DNA of 64,000 bases from UBA5109 sp963975155 (lineage in GTDB: Bacteria; Pseudomonadota; Gammaproteobacteria; Pseudomonadales; Pseudohongiellaceae): contig CAXBFG010000002.1 in assembly GCA_963975155.1 (NCBI GenBank), forward strand, positions 372,001-436,000, written 5' to 3'. Of the stretch, positions 16,147-24,711 are shown piece by piece. How positions within the stretch are numbered: position 1 is the stretch's first letter; every line of letters starts with the position of its first letter. The notes below the pieces were generated by a model. That model was not told the DNA's origin. It saw nothing but the letters and a program-made list of their open reading frames with translations, and did no database searches. Both the position numbers and the translations under genes were made by a program.

Positions 16147-16743
16147 ATGGCACGCACGGATAAAATTTCCCGCCGCGATAATATTCTGCAGGTACTTGCC
16201 CAGATGCTGCAGGAAAATCCTGGTGGGCGAGTGACTACGGCAACGCTGGCAGAACAGGTTGGGGTCTCCGAAGCTGCTCTTTACCGTCACTTTCCCAGCA
16301 AGGCCAGAATGTTTGAGGGGCTTATCTCTTTTATTGAAAACACCCTGTTTTCCCGCATTAATCGTATTGTCAGTGACGGCAGTACCGCGCTTGAACAGTG
16401 TGAAAAAATACTCTTTCTGACGCTGACCTTTGCAGAAAAAAATCCCGGTATAACCCGGGTGCTGAATGGTGATGCTCTGGCTGGTGAAACCGACCGGCTG
16501 CGGGTTCAGGTAAGCCAGATTTTTGATCGCCTGGAAACCCAACTCAAGCTCTTACTTCGTGATGCCGAACTCAAGGAAGGTTTAAGAACCCAACAAACCG
16601 TGACGGCAACGGCAAACCTGTTGCTGGCATTTACCGAAGGTAAAATTTCACAATATGTCCGAACGGATTTTAAACGCCTGCCCACAGAAGGATGGCCTGA
16701 ACAGTGGCTACTGTTAAAAAATAATCTGTTTTATATGCCCTGA
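16147..16743 (+). CDS. slmA: Nucleoid occlusion factor SlmA
   Basis: A TetR-family DNA-binding protein of 198 residues that binds SlmA sites across the chromosome and blocks FtsZ ring assembly over the nucleoid. The helix-turn-helix is TATLAEQVGVSEAALYRHFPSK split across about 35-56, and the C-terminus ends PEQWLLLKNNLF as in SlmA. The location between argB and pyrE is conserved. AGTCGGAGAG provides the ribosome-binding site. Confidence 0.95.
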   Translation: MARTDKISRRDNILQVLAQMLQENPGGRVTTATLAEQVGVSEAALYRHFPSKARMFEGLISFIENTLFSRINRIVSDGSTALEQCEKILFLTLTFAEKNPGITRVLNGDALAGETDRLRVQVSQIFDRLETQLKLLLRDAELKEGLRTQQTVTATANLLLAFTEGKISQYVRTDFKRLPTEGWPEQWLLLKNNLFYMP

Positions 16744-16778
16744 TAAACAGGCCCGTATCCCGAAGCAGTTTTAACTTG

Positions 16779-17426
16779 CTAGATGCCGTAAACTTCCTGA
16801 TAGGCTTTCAGCAGCTGCAGATAGTCTGCATAAGATGCATCTTCTTTAGCGCTCAGATAGTCCATGATTTGTTGCAGGTTGATAATGCTCAGGATCGGAA
16901 TATCAAAATCCGTTTCTATTTCCTGAATTGCCGATAACGCCCCCTGACCCTTTTCCTGCCGGTCCAGGGCAACCACAACCCCGGCCGCTTCAGCACCTGC
17001 ATCTTCAATCAGATCCATCACTTCCCGTATGGCCGTACCAGCGGTAATTACATCATCAATAATAAGCACTTTACCTTTTAAAGGAGCACCAACAAAGTTT
17101 CCTCCTTCACCATGATCCTTGGTTTCCTTACGGTTAAAACAATAAGGTTTGTTAATACCAAAGTCCTGACTCAATGCGATAGCTGTTGATGAAACCAGAG
17201 GAATGCCTTTGTAGGCCGGCCCCAGCAAAACATCAAAATCAATATTGGAATCAGCAATGGCAGCGGCATAAGTCCTGCCAACCTGCGCCAGAGAAGCTCC
17301 CGAATTGAAAAGGCCCGCATTAAAAAAATAGGGGCTCTTGCGCCCTGACTTGAGGGTAAATTCACCAAAGCGAAGAATCTCTTCGCTGGTGACAAAATCA
17401 AGAAACTGAGTCTGAAAATGTTTCAT
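16779..17426 (-). CDS. pyrE: Orotate phosphoribosyltransferase
   Basis: 215 residues, UMP synthesis. It has GPAYKGIPL, the RKETKDHGEGG loop and the PRPP motif VLIIDDVITAGTAI (about 120-133). It is encoded 6 bases downstream of rph on the same strand, the conserved rph-pyrE operon. It converges with slmA. Confidence 0.97.
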   Translation of the reverse strand: MKHFQTQFLDFVTSEEILRFGEFTLKSGRKSPYFFNAGLFNSGASLAQVGRTYAAAIADSNIDFDVLLGPAYKGIPLVSSTAIALSQDFGINKPYCFNRKETKDHGEGGNFVGAPLKGKVLIIDDVITAGTAIREVMDLIEDAGAEAAGVVVALDRQEKGQGALSAIQEIETDFDIPILSIINLQQIMDYLSAKEDASYADYLQLLKAYQEVYGI

Positions 17427-17432
17427 ATTTCC

Positions 17433-18161
17433 TTATAAAGCTAAGGCTTCACGTTGTGCTGTAAAGAGCTGAACAATACCATTTTGTGCCAGAGAGATCA
17501 GCTGGCCAAGCTCATCTGCGCTGAAATCACCATCCTCTCCGGTACCCTGAACTTCAATAAATCCCCCTCTTTCAGTCATTACAACATTCATATCTGTTTC
17601 TGCTGCTGAATCTTCAAGATAATCCAGATCAAGCACGGGCTCGCCTTTATAAATTCCAACCGATACTGAAGCGATCATTTGTTTTAAGGGGCTGCTCTTG
17701 AGCTGGCCACGTTTTTGCATCACAGCCAGCGCATCCACCAGGGCGACACACGCTCCCGTTATTGAAGCCGTGCGAGTCCCCCCATCAGCCTGTAATACAT
17801 CACAGTCAATTTTCAGGGTATATTCACCCAGTTTATCCATATCCACTGCAGCCCTCAGGGAGCGACCTATAAGCCTTTGAATCTCCTGTGTACGTCCGCT
17901 TTGTTTTCCTCTGGCTGCTTCACGGTCCATACGAGAGCCTGTTGAACGCGGCAACATCCCATATTCGGCTGTGACCCAGCCCAGCCCTTTGCCTTTTAGG
18001 AATCTTGGCACCCCAACTTCCACGCTCACCGTGCAGAGAACTTTGGTGTCACCAAATTCCACCAGAACTGAGCCTTCAGCATGTTTTGTGTAATCACGTG
18101 TAATTATTACTTTGCGTAACTGGTCTGCAGCTCTACCGCTGGGACGACTAGGTTCTGACAT
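17433..18161 (-). CDS. rph: Ribonuclease PH
   Basis: 242 residues, a phosphorolytic 3'-5' exoribonuclease that trims tRNA 3' ends. Segments include RPSGRAADQLR, VTAEYGMLPRST, RAARGKQSGRTQEIQRLIGR and CDVLQADGGTRTASITGA, all diagnostic. The frame is intact to the C-terminus, unlike the frameshifted rph of some E. coli K-12 strains. It is divergent from yicC, with about 210 bases between the start codons. Confidence 0.97.
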   Translation of the reverse strand: MSEPSRPSGRAADQLRKVIITRDYTKHAEGSVLVEFGDTKVLCTVSVEVGVPRFLKGKGLGWVTAEYGMLPRSTGSRMDREAARGKQSGRTQEIQRLIGRSLRAAVDMDKLGEYTLKIDCDVLQADGGTRTASITGACVALVDALAVMQKRGQLKSSPLKQMIASVSVGIYKGEPVLDLDYLEDSAAETDMNVVMTERGGFIEVQGTGEDGDFSADELGQLISLAQNGIVQLFTAQREALAL

Positions 18162-18372
18162 AAATTCCCCGATTGTTTAATGCACTTAACTAACTTGTTG
18201 CCCAGCTGACTTATTTCAGGCTGCCGACCGGCGACAGATTTAACAAAACTTGAGCCAGCTTGGCGTGAATGAAAAATCATTGTAAAGCCTGGGCCTCTAT
18301 CTTGAAATGAATTTTATAATATCGGGTAAATCCGCTATAGTGCATGCCTGTTTTTTGCTATTGAGCCGTGAC

Positions 18373-19236
18373 ATGACGCAAAGCATGACCGCCTTTGCCC
18401 GACAACAGGCAGAATATGAATGGGGCACTCTGGTTTGGGAAATCCGTTCGGTTAATCACCGTTATTTAGAGGCAGGCATTCGCCTGCCCGATACCTTACG
18501 TGAATTAGAGGGCCCATGCAGGGATCTGTTACGCGCAGCCTTGAGTCGTGGCAAGGTAGACGCTCAACTGAGATTCTCTCCTGCACTTGCAACAAGCAGG
18601 ATGAGTCTCAATCAGGATTTACTGGATCAGCTTAATGCCGCTAGCACTGAAATTTCCAGACTCATGCCGACATTACAGCAGGCTACGACACTGGATGTTT
18701 TACGTTGGCCCGGCATGGTGCAGGACGACAAGCAGGATGCTGAAGCGATAAAGCCGGCCTTGTTAAGCCTGTTCAGGGATTGCCTGAAGGCCCTGCAGGA
18801 ACAACGTCAAAATGAAGGCTCACAACTTAAAACCCTGATTGAACAACGTCTGGATAGTATTGCTGCCATTATTGAGGATATCCAGAAGGCCATGCCGGAA
18901 ATTCTGAGAAACCAGCAGAACAGACTCAAAGAAACGCTGGAACAACTGGCTGCAGATCTTGATCCGCTCAGGTTAGAACAGGAGCTCGTCTTACTGGCAC
19001 AAAAAGCCGATATCTCCGAAGAAACCGATCGCCTGCAGGCTCATGTCCAGGAAGTCCGAAGCATACTTGCCCAGCCTGGTGCCGTCGGCAGGAAGCTGGA
19101 TTTTCTGATGCAGGAGCTGAATCGAGAGGCAAACACCATTTGCTCAAAATCCGTGGTGATTGAAACCACCCTGAACGCTGTTGAACTCAAAGTACTGATT
19201 GAGCAAATGCGCGAACAGATTCAGAATATTGAATAG
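18373..19236 (+). CDS. yicC: YicC-family endoribonuclease
   Basis: 287 residues from MTQSMTAFARQQ at 18373, the conserved family start; a longer frame from 18307 gives 22 extra residues with no similarity. The N-terminal YicC domain has EIRSVNHRYLEAGIRLPD, and the C-terminal DUF1732 ends LDFLMQELNREANTICSKS. E. coli YicC has been linked to degradation of small RNA RyhB. It is followed by gmk after 18 bases, a conserved arrangement. Confidence 0.9.
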   Translation: MTQSMTAFARQQAEYEWGTLVWEIRSVNHRYLEAGIRLPDTLRELEGPCRDLLRAALSRGKVDAQLRFSPALATSRMSLNQDLLDQLNAASTEISRLMPTLQQATTLDVLRWPGMVQDDKQDAEAIKPALLSLFRDCLKALQEQRQNEGSQLKTLIEQRLDSIAAIIEDIQKAMPEILRNQQNRLKETLEQLAADLDPLRLEQELVLLAQKADISEETDRLQAHVQEVRSILAQPGAVGRKLDFLMQELNREANTICSKSVVIETTLNAVELKVLIEQMREQIQNIE

Positions 19237-19254
19237 GTCAGGCCAGAATATTTT

Positions 19255-19884
19255 ATGTCCGCCGCTACACTTTTTTTAATATCTGCTCCCTCTGGAGCAG
19301 GCAAAACTTCTCTGGTAGACGCTCTTATCAAGGCCGCCAATCAGAGCAGTACCGACAAACTGTGCGTGTCTGTTTCATACACCACTCGACCGATACGCCC
19401 CGGTGAAAAGGACGGCGTAAATTATCATTTTGTGACTCAGGAAAGCTTTGCACAGATGTGTGATCGCGGTGAGTTTCTGGAATATGCCGAAGTCTTTGGC
19501 AATTTTTATGGCACCTCGAAAACATGGGTAGATGAACGCCTGCAAGATGGCTGGAATGTCATCCTGGAAATTGACTGGCAAGGTGCTGCCCAGGTGAAGC
19601 AGTTAATGCCAGAAGCCGTAAGCATTTTTATTCTGCCTCCATCTCTGGAAACCCTGCGGGCAAGACTTACCTCAAGGGCTCAGGATGATCCTGAAGTCAT
19701 CGAAAAACGTATGGCTGAAGCCGTTAATGAGCTATCTCACTATGAACAGGCTGACTTCCTGCTCATCAATGATGATTTTAATGAGGCTCTGGCCAGACTA
19801 AGGGCCATTTTCCAGGGGCAATACAGTGCCACGGCGGAAGAAATGGCTAAGCAAAAGACCTTATTGCAAAGCCTGCTACCATAA
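19255..19884 (+). CDS. gmk: Guanylate kinase
   Basis: 209 residues, phosphorylates GMP to GDP. The P-loop is SAPSGAGKTSLV (about 10-21). The GMP-binding segments are SYTTRPIRPGEKDGVNYHFV (about 41-60) and EFLEYAEVFGNFYGTS. It is followed by rpoZ and spoT, linking guanine nucleotide supply with ppGpp metabolism in the usual gmk-rpoZ-spoT order. Confidence 0.97.
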   Translation: MSAATLFLISAPSGAGKTSLVDALIKAANQSSTDKLCVSVSYTTRPIRPGEKDGVNYHFVTQESFAQMCDRGEFLEYAEVFGNFYGTSKTWVDERLQDGWNVILEIDWQGAAQVKQLMPEAVSIFILPPSLETLRARLTSRAQDDPEVIEKRMAEAVNELSHYEQADFLLINDDFNEALARLRAIFQGQYSATAEEMAKQKTLLQSLLP

Positions 19885-19977
19885 TCCTCCCAAAGGCTTT
19901 ATAATTGCCGCCCCCTGTAAATCAGGGTTGGAATTTACTCGCGTTGGCCGCAAGGCCTGAACAGGACTGTATATAAA

Positions 19978-20361
19978 ATGGCTCGAATCACTGTTGAAGA
20001 TTGTTTAGAAAACGTAGAAAACCGCTTTGAATTGGTTATGGTTGCCAGCAAACGGGCTCGTCAAATCCAAACCGGCGGAAGAGACCCACTGGTGCCAGTT
20101 GAGAATGACAAACCCACTGTGCTGGCCTTGCGCGAAATCGCCCAGAACCTTGTGAATCCCTCGATTTTAATTGATACTGCTCAGGAAGAAGCGGAAGACA
20201 GTGTCTCCGCAATGGAAGCTGCAAAAGAAGAAGCCGCAGCGAGTAATCCAAAAAATGATATCTCTATTGAAGATGCCATGGATGCTGAACTGGTTCCTGA
20301 AGAGACCGAGGCTAATGCTGCTGACTCTGCAGATATTGATGGAGAAAGTGACGAGCAGTAA
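19978..20361 (+). CDS. rpoZ: RNA polymerase omega subunit
   Basis: 127 residues. The first 70 are canonical omega: MARITVEDCLENVENRFELV, ASKRARQIQTGG and KPTVLALREIA. The tail (about 72-127) is longer and far more acidic than the 91-residue E. coli protein and probably disordered. The omega/ppGpp site 1 connection and the neighbouring spoT fit. TATAAT at 19900-19905 could be a -10 element, but no good -35 is visible. Confidence 0.95.
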   Translation: MARITVEDCLENVENRFELVMVASKRARQIQTGGRDPLVPVENDKPTVLALREIAQNLVNPSILIDTAQEEAEDSVSAMEAAKEEAAASNPKNDISIEDAMDAELVPEETEANAADSADIDGESDEQ

Positions 20362-20407
20362 GGCTTGCATTTGATACAGCCTCTGCCCGCATTCCCCGGA
20401 GGCTGCA

Positions 20408-22528
20408 ATAAACACCATTACTACCATTGAATTACTGGCTGAAAGTTTGGCCGATTATCTGGAACCTGATCAGGTTAATCTGGTAAGGCGCGCCTACTAT
20501 TACGCCGAACAGGCCCACGACGGCCAGCTCCGCATTTCCGGCGATCCCTATGTCACTCACCCTCTGGCTGTAGCCGGAATTCTGCGCGAGATGCACATGG
20601 ATCATCAAAGTGTTGCCGCTGCAATGCTACACGATGTCATCGAAGACACCGGTTTAACCAAAGAGGCCATCTCCAGTCAGTTTGGACAAACCGTCGCTGA
20701 ACTCGTCGACGGGGTCAGTAAATTAAATCGCATTGAGTTCAGCTCTCAAGCCGAGGCACAAGCCGAAAACTTTCAGAAAATGGCGCTGGCCATGGCAAAA
20801 GATATTCGCGTCATTCTGGTAAAACTGGCTGACCGCATGCATAACATGCGGACTCTGGCCGCTCTGAACCCTGAAAAACAACGCCGCATCGCCCGCGAAA
20901 CCCTGGAAATTTATGCCCCAATTTCAAATCGTCTGGGCATGAATAATATTCGTATTGAGTTTGAAGAAAGAGGCTTTGCCGCGCTGTATCCGATGCGCGC
21001 ACGTCGACTCGAAGCCGCCGTCAAAAGTATTACCGGTCATCGCAAGGAAGTCGTCACACAGGTTGAAGCTGCCCTCAGCGCCTGCCTGCAGAGAGAAGGC
21101 CTGCCCGGCCGGGTGCTTGGGCGAGAAAAACATATTTACAGCATTTACAAAAAGATGCGCGACAAGCGTATTTCCTTCCGGGAAATTACCGATGTCTTTG
21201 CCTTTCGTATTATTACCGACCAGGTGGATACCTGCTATCGTGTCCTTGGCGCCGTGCACAACCTGTACAAACCAGTACCCGGACGCTTCAAGGACTATAT
21301 CGCCATTCCCAAGGTTAATGGTTACCAGTCCCTGCATACGACCTTGTTCAGTATTCACGCCATTCCAATAGAAATACAGATTCGCACTGAAGACATGGAG
21401 GCAATGGCCAATAATGGTATTGCTGCGCACTGGCTTTATAAGTCTGAAGAGGAGATGCCCAACCAGAGTCATATCCGGGCCAGGCAATGGGTCCAGGGGC
21501 TACTTGAAATGCAGGAGCAGGCCGGCGATTCTGAAGAATTTATTGAGCATGTCAAAACCGATTTATTCCCGGATGAAATTTATGTGTTTACACCAAAAGG
21601 CGCCATCCTGGAATTACCCGCAGGGTCAACTGCAGTGGATTTCGCCTATGCTGTTCACACTGATGTTGGCAACTCCTGTGTTGCCTGCCGGGTCAATCGT
21701 CGTCTGGCGCCATTAAGTCAGGTGCTGCAAAGCGGGCAGACCGTTGAAATCATTGCCTCCGGTTCCCATCCCAACCCGGCATGGCTAAATTTTGTAGTGA
21801 CCGGCAAAGCTCGCAGTAATATTCGGCATTATCTGAAAAAACAACGACGCTCCGAAGCCATTACGCTGGGCCGTCGCCTCTTGAACAAAACCCTGGCTGG
21901 TTTTGGCTACAACCTTTCCAATATTCCCAAGAACAAAGTGGGCGGCCTACTGGAAGAAACAGCTTTCGACGTACTGGATGATTTGCTGGAAGATATCGGC
22001 CTGGGAAATCGTATGGCCTATATCGTTGCCAGACGCCTGCTGCCCGATGATGATAAGGATCGTCCAAGTTCAGATGAAGATGATGCCGCTTTGGCTATTC
22101 ACGGGGCCGAAGGCATGGTTATGTCTTTTGCCAAATGCTGCCACCCAATTCCAGGTGACCCCATAGTAGGTTATGTCAGTTCGGGCCGGGGCATGGTGGT
22201 GCATATTGAAAGCTGCAATAACGTTGCGGAAATCCTGAATGATCCCAAAAAGCATCTTCCCTTACGCTGGGACCCGGTACTGGAGGGAGAGTTTCCTGTA
22301 GAAGTACGCGTCGAAATTGAGCATCAGCGCGGTTTGATTGCGACACTGGCTAATGCCATAACCTCCTGTGAAGCTAATATTGAAAAAATTACCACTGCCG
22401 ACCGGGATGCCCGTTTCACTATTGTTAATCTCACAATTAATGTCAGGAACCGTATTCACCTGGCACGGGTAATGAAGAGGGTCAGGGTGATTAAATCCGT
22501 CAGCAAGGTTAGCCGACTTAAAAATTAG
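20408..22528 (+). CDS. spoT: Bifunctional (p)ppGpp synthetase/hydrolase SpoT
   Basis: It makes and degrades the stringent-response alarmone. In order: the HD hydrolase domain with HDVIED (near residue 70), the RelA/SpoT synthetase with GRFKDYIAIPKVNGYQSLH, a TGS domain (DEIYVFTPKG), a zinc-finger-like segment with AKCCHPIPGD, and a C-terminal ACT domain. The start is unusual. The similarity to Pseudomonas-type SpoT continues upstream of the first canonical codon (TTG 20447) through TTIELLAESLADYLEPDQ, but that frame has no ATG, GTG or TTG before the stop at 20372-20374. A strong Shine-Dalgarno GGAGG (20398-20402) lies 5 bases before ATA 20408 and 14 before ATT 20417. I give ATA 20408; ATT 20417 (703 aa) or TTG 20447 (693 aa) are alternatives. 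Confidence 0.95.
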   Translation: MNTITTIELLAESLADYLEPDQVNLVRRAYYYAEQAHDGQLRISGDPYVTHPLAVAGILREMHMDHQSVAAAMLHDVIEDTGLTKEAISSQFGQTVAELVDGVSKLNRIEFSSQAEAQAENFQKMALAMAKDIRVILVKLADRMHNMRTLAALNPEKQRRIARETLEIYAPISNRLGMNNIRIEFEERGFAALYPMRARRLEAAVKSITGHRKEVVTQVEAALSACLQREGLPGRVLGREKHIYSIYKKMRDKRISFREITDVFAFRIITDQVDTCYRVLGAVHNLYKPVPGRFKDYIAIPKVNGYQSLHTTLFSIHAIPIEIQIRTEDMEAMANNGIAAHWLYKSEEEMPNQSHIRARQWVQGLLEMQEQAGDSEEFIEHVKTDLFPDEIYVFTPKGAILELPAGSTAVDFAYAVHTDVGNSCVACRVNRRLAPLSQVLQSGQTVEIIASGSHPNPAWLNFVVTGKARSNIRHYLKKQRRSEAITLGRRLLNKTLAGFGYNLSNIPKNKVGGLLEETAFDVLDDLLEDIGLGNRMAYIVARRLLPDDDKDRPSSDEDDAALAIHGAEGMVMSFAKCCHPIPGDPIVGYVSSGRGMVVHIESCNNVAEILNDPKKHLPLRWDPVLEGEFPVEVRVEIEHQRGLIATLANAITSCEANIEKITTADRDARFTIVNLTINVRNRIHLARVMKRVRVIKSVSKVSRLKN

Positions 22529-22563
22529 AAACAGAAGGCCTGCAAAGCTTGCGGTGACGTTTA

Positions 22564-24711
22564 TTAAGCCTTCAGCTTTTGTTGTTTAAGCATTGCATCA
22601 GTTGCCAATACAAACTTTTTAGCCTCGGCACTTGGCACACCATGACTAAAAATAAAGCCCTGCACGATTGGACACTGCAACTGTCGTAAAAAACGTAACT
22701 GATACTCCTGCTCAACGCCTTCAGCAATCATTTCCAGTTCCAGGCCTTTTGCCATATGGGCAATAGCTTCAATAATTGAACGATCTGTCCCATGCTCCAT
22801 ATCCTGAATAAAACTACGGTCGATTTTGAGGCGGTTAAGGGGAAGCTTTTGCAGCAGACTCAGGGATGAATAGCCGGTACCAAAATCATCAATCGCGATA
22901 TTAACGCCAACATCATGAAGTTGTTTGAACTTGGCAATGGTATATTCAACATCTCGCATCAGTACGCTTTCGGTGACTTCAATTTCCAGCGAGTTTTTAG
23001 GCGTCCGGTATTTCTTTAAGGCTTTGATAATTTTATCGACAAAGTCCTTTTGTTCAATTTGCCGACCGGAAAAATTAATGGCAAATTTTCCTACTTTTAA
23101 TCCTTCCTTCTGCCAGGCCTGCATCTCCCTGAGCACTTCATCCAGCACCCAGTCACCAAGCTCACAAATTAACCCTGACTCTTCTGCCACTGATAAAAAA
23201 TGTGATGGCGACAGCAGGCCCTGTTCCGGGTGATTCCAGCGTAACAAGGCCTCTACACCGGAAACCTCACCATTACTCAGGTTAATCTGTGGTTGATAGA
23301 AAACTTCAAACTGATTTTCTTTAATGCCTTTGCGGATTTCATTTTCAATATTCAACAAAAGATTGTTTCTGACGCTCATGTTGTCTTCGTAAAGGTGATA
23401 ACTGTTTTTTCCCTGCTCCTTGGTATGGTACATCGCCACATCAGAGTGCTTGATCAAGGTTTCAGCATTATCGCCATCTCTCGGATACATTGATATCCCG
23501 ATACTCACAGTGAGATATAACTCCTGACCTTCGATCTTAAATGGCTTTTTAATGCTCTCTACAATTTTAGTGCCTACTGAATGTGCATCTGCTTCTGATG
23601 CAATATGTGGCAATAAAACAATAAACTCATCACCACCAAGTCGTGCCAGGGTGTCACCTTCCCTAAAACAAGCGCTTAGTCTTTCGCTCACTCCTTTCAG
23701 CAACTCATCACCCGTGGTATGGCCCAGGCTGTCATTAACCACCTTAAAACGATCAAGGTCGAGAAACATCACCGCCAATTTACTATCTTCCCGTTTAGCG
23801 TTTCTGATGGCAGTACTAAGACGGTCAAGAAACAGGGCGCGGTTGGGCAGACCGGTTAATAAATCGTGATAGGCCTGGTAGTGAATCAGTTTTTCTGAAG
23901 CCAGCCTATCCGTAATATCCCGGGCAACCACATAGGTCCCCGAAAAATGCTTATTTTCATCATCAACACTTTCGTGTTCATAGACGCCAACTGAGTTCAG
24001 CTCTATGGCAATTTTATTTTTACTGGTGTCATAATGCATGCCGGGCTTGCACAGCAACCATATTTCTTCCCCGCGAGTCGCTCGCGCGCCTTCGCGTCGC
24101 TCCAGAAAACAATGTGACGCCTGATCCAGGCTGGCAGGGTCAACGACATGTGAATAATGTTCACCGATAAGCTCATCCTTGCTGTACCCCAATACATCTT
24201 CAGCCCGGTTATTGACGAATGCAAAGCGGCCATCTTTATCGACGATAAATATGATATCCGGAGAGCTCTCAACCATGAAGCGATGTAACTTTTCAGAACG
24301 CTCCAGTTTTTTTCGTAGCATCAGGAAACTCTTTTCCAATGCCTGTTTGTTGAGTGCATTTTGAATGGTGTTGATCAGGGCATCATATTCATAAGGCTTT
24401 TGTAAATAATCGAAGGCGCCTAAATGGAAAGCTCTGCTTACGGCATCAAAGCCTGTTTCGCCACTGATAACAATAACCGATATATTGATGTCTTCTTCAT
24501 TTATATATTCCATGACCTCATGGCCGCTTATCCCCGGCATATTGAGGTCCAGAATGGCCAAATCAAATTCACTGCTTTGTAGAATGGCAATGGCCTTTTC
24601 ACCATTGTTAGCCACACTAACGTCAAAACCGGCTTGTTCCAGTAAGCGGCTGCCGCTTTCCAGCAACAATTGCTCATCATCTACCAGTAATATTTTAACG
24701 TTTGAAGTCAT
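22564..24711 (-). CDS. Response regulator with REC-PAS-GGDEF-EAL domains
   Basis: 715 residues from MTSNVKILLVDDEQ at 24711; a longer frame into the kinase gene is rejected. The REC domain (1-120) has DDE, the phospho-acceptor in AILDLNMPG and the lysine in LQKPYEYD. PAS (about 150-270) has SPDIIFIVDKDGRFAFVNNR. The GGDEF domain (about 300-455) has an intact GGDEF active site. EAL (about 470-710) has GVEALLRW, IDDFGTGYSSL and MIAEGVEQ, all consistent with catalysis. It may both make and degrade cyclic di-GMP. The start overlaps the 3' end of the histidine kinase by 17 bases, so the kinase is the likely partner. Confidence 0.88.
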   Translation of the reverse strand: MTSNVKILLVDDEQLLLESGSRLLEQAGFDVSVANNGEKAIAILQSSEFDLAILDLNMPGISGHEVMEYINEEDINISVIVISGETGFDAVSRAFHLGAFDYLQKPYEYDALINTIQNALNKQALEKSFLMLRKKLERSEKLHRFMVESSPDIIFIVDKDGRFAFVNNRAEDVLGYSKDELIGEHYSHVVDPASLDQASHCFLERREGARATRGEEIWLLCKPGMHYDTSKNKIAIELNSVGVYEHESVDDENKHFSGTYVVARDITDRLASEKLIHYQAYHDLLTGLPNRALFLDRLSTAIRNAKREDSKLAVMFLDLDRFKVVNDSLGHTTGDELLKGVSERLSACFREGDTLARLGGDEFIVLLPHIASEADAHSVGTKIVESIKKPFKIEGQELYLTVSIGISMYPRDGDNAETLIKHSDVAMYHTKEQGKNSYHLYEDNMSVRNNLLLNIENEIRKGIKENQFEVFYQPQINLSNGEVSGVEALLRWNHPEQGLLSPSHFLSVAEESGLICELGDWVLDEVLREMQAWQKEGLKVGKFAINFSGRQIEQKDFVDKIIKALKKYRTPKNSLEIEVTESVLMRDVEYTIAKFKQLHDVGVNIAIDDFGTGYSSLSLLQKLPLNRLKIDRSFIQDMEHGTDRSIIEAIAHMAKGLELEMIAEGVEQEYQLRFLRQLQCPIVQGFIFSHGVPSAEAKKFVLATDAMLKQQKLKA

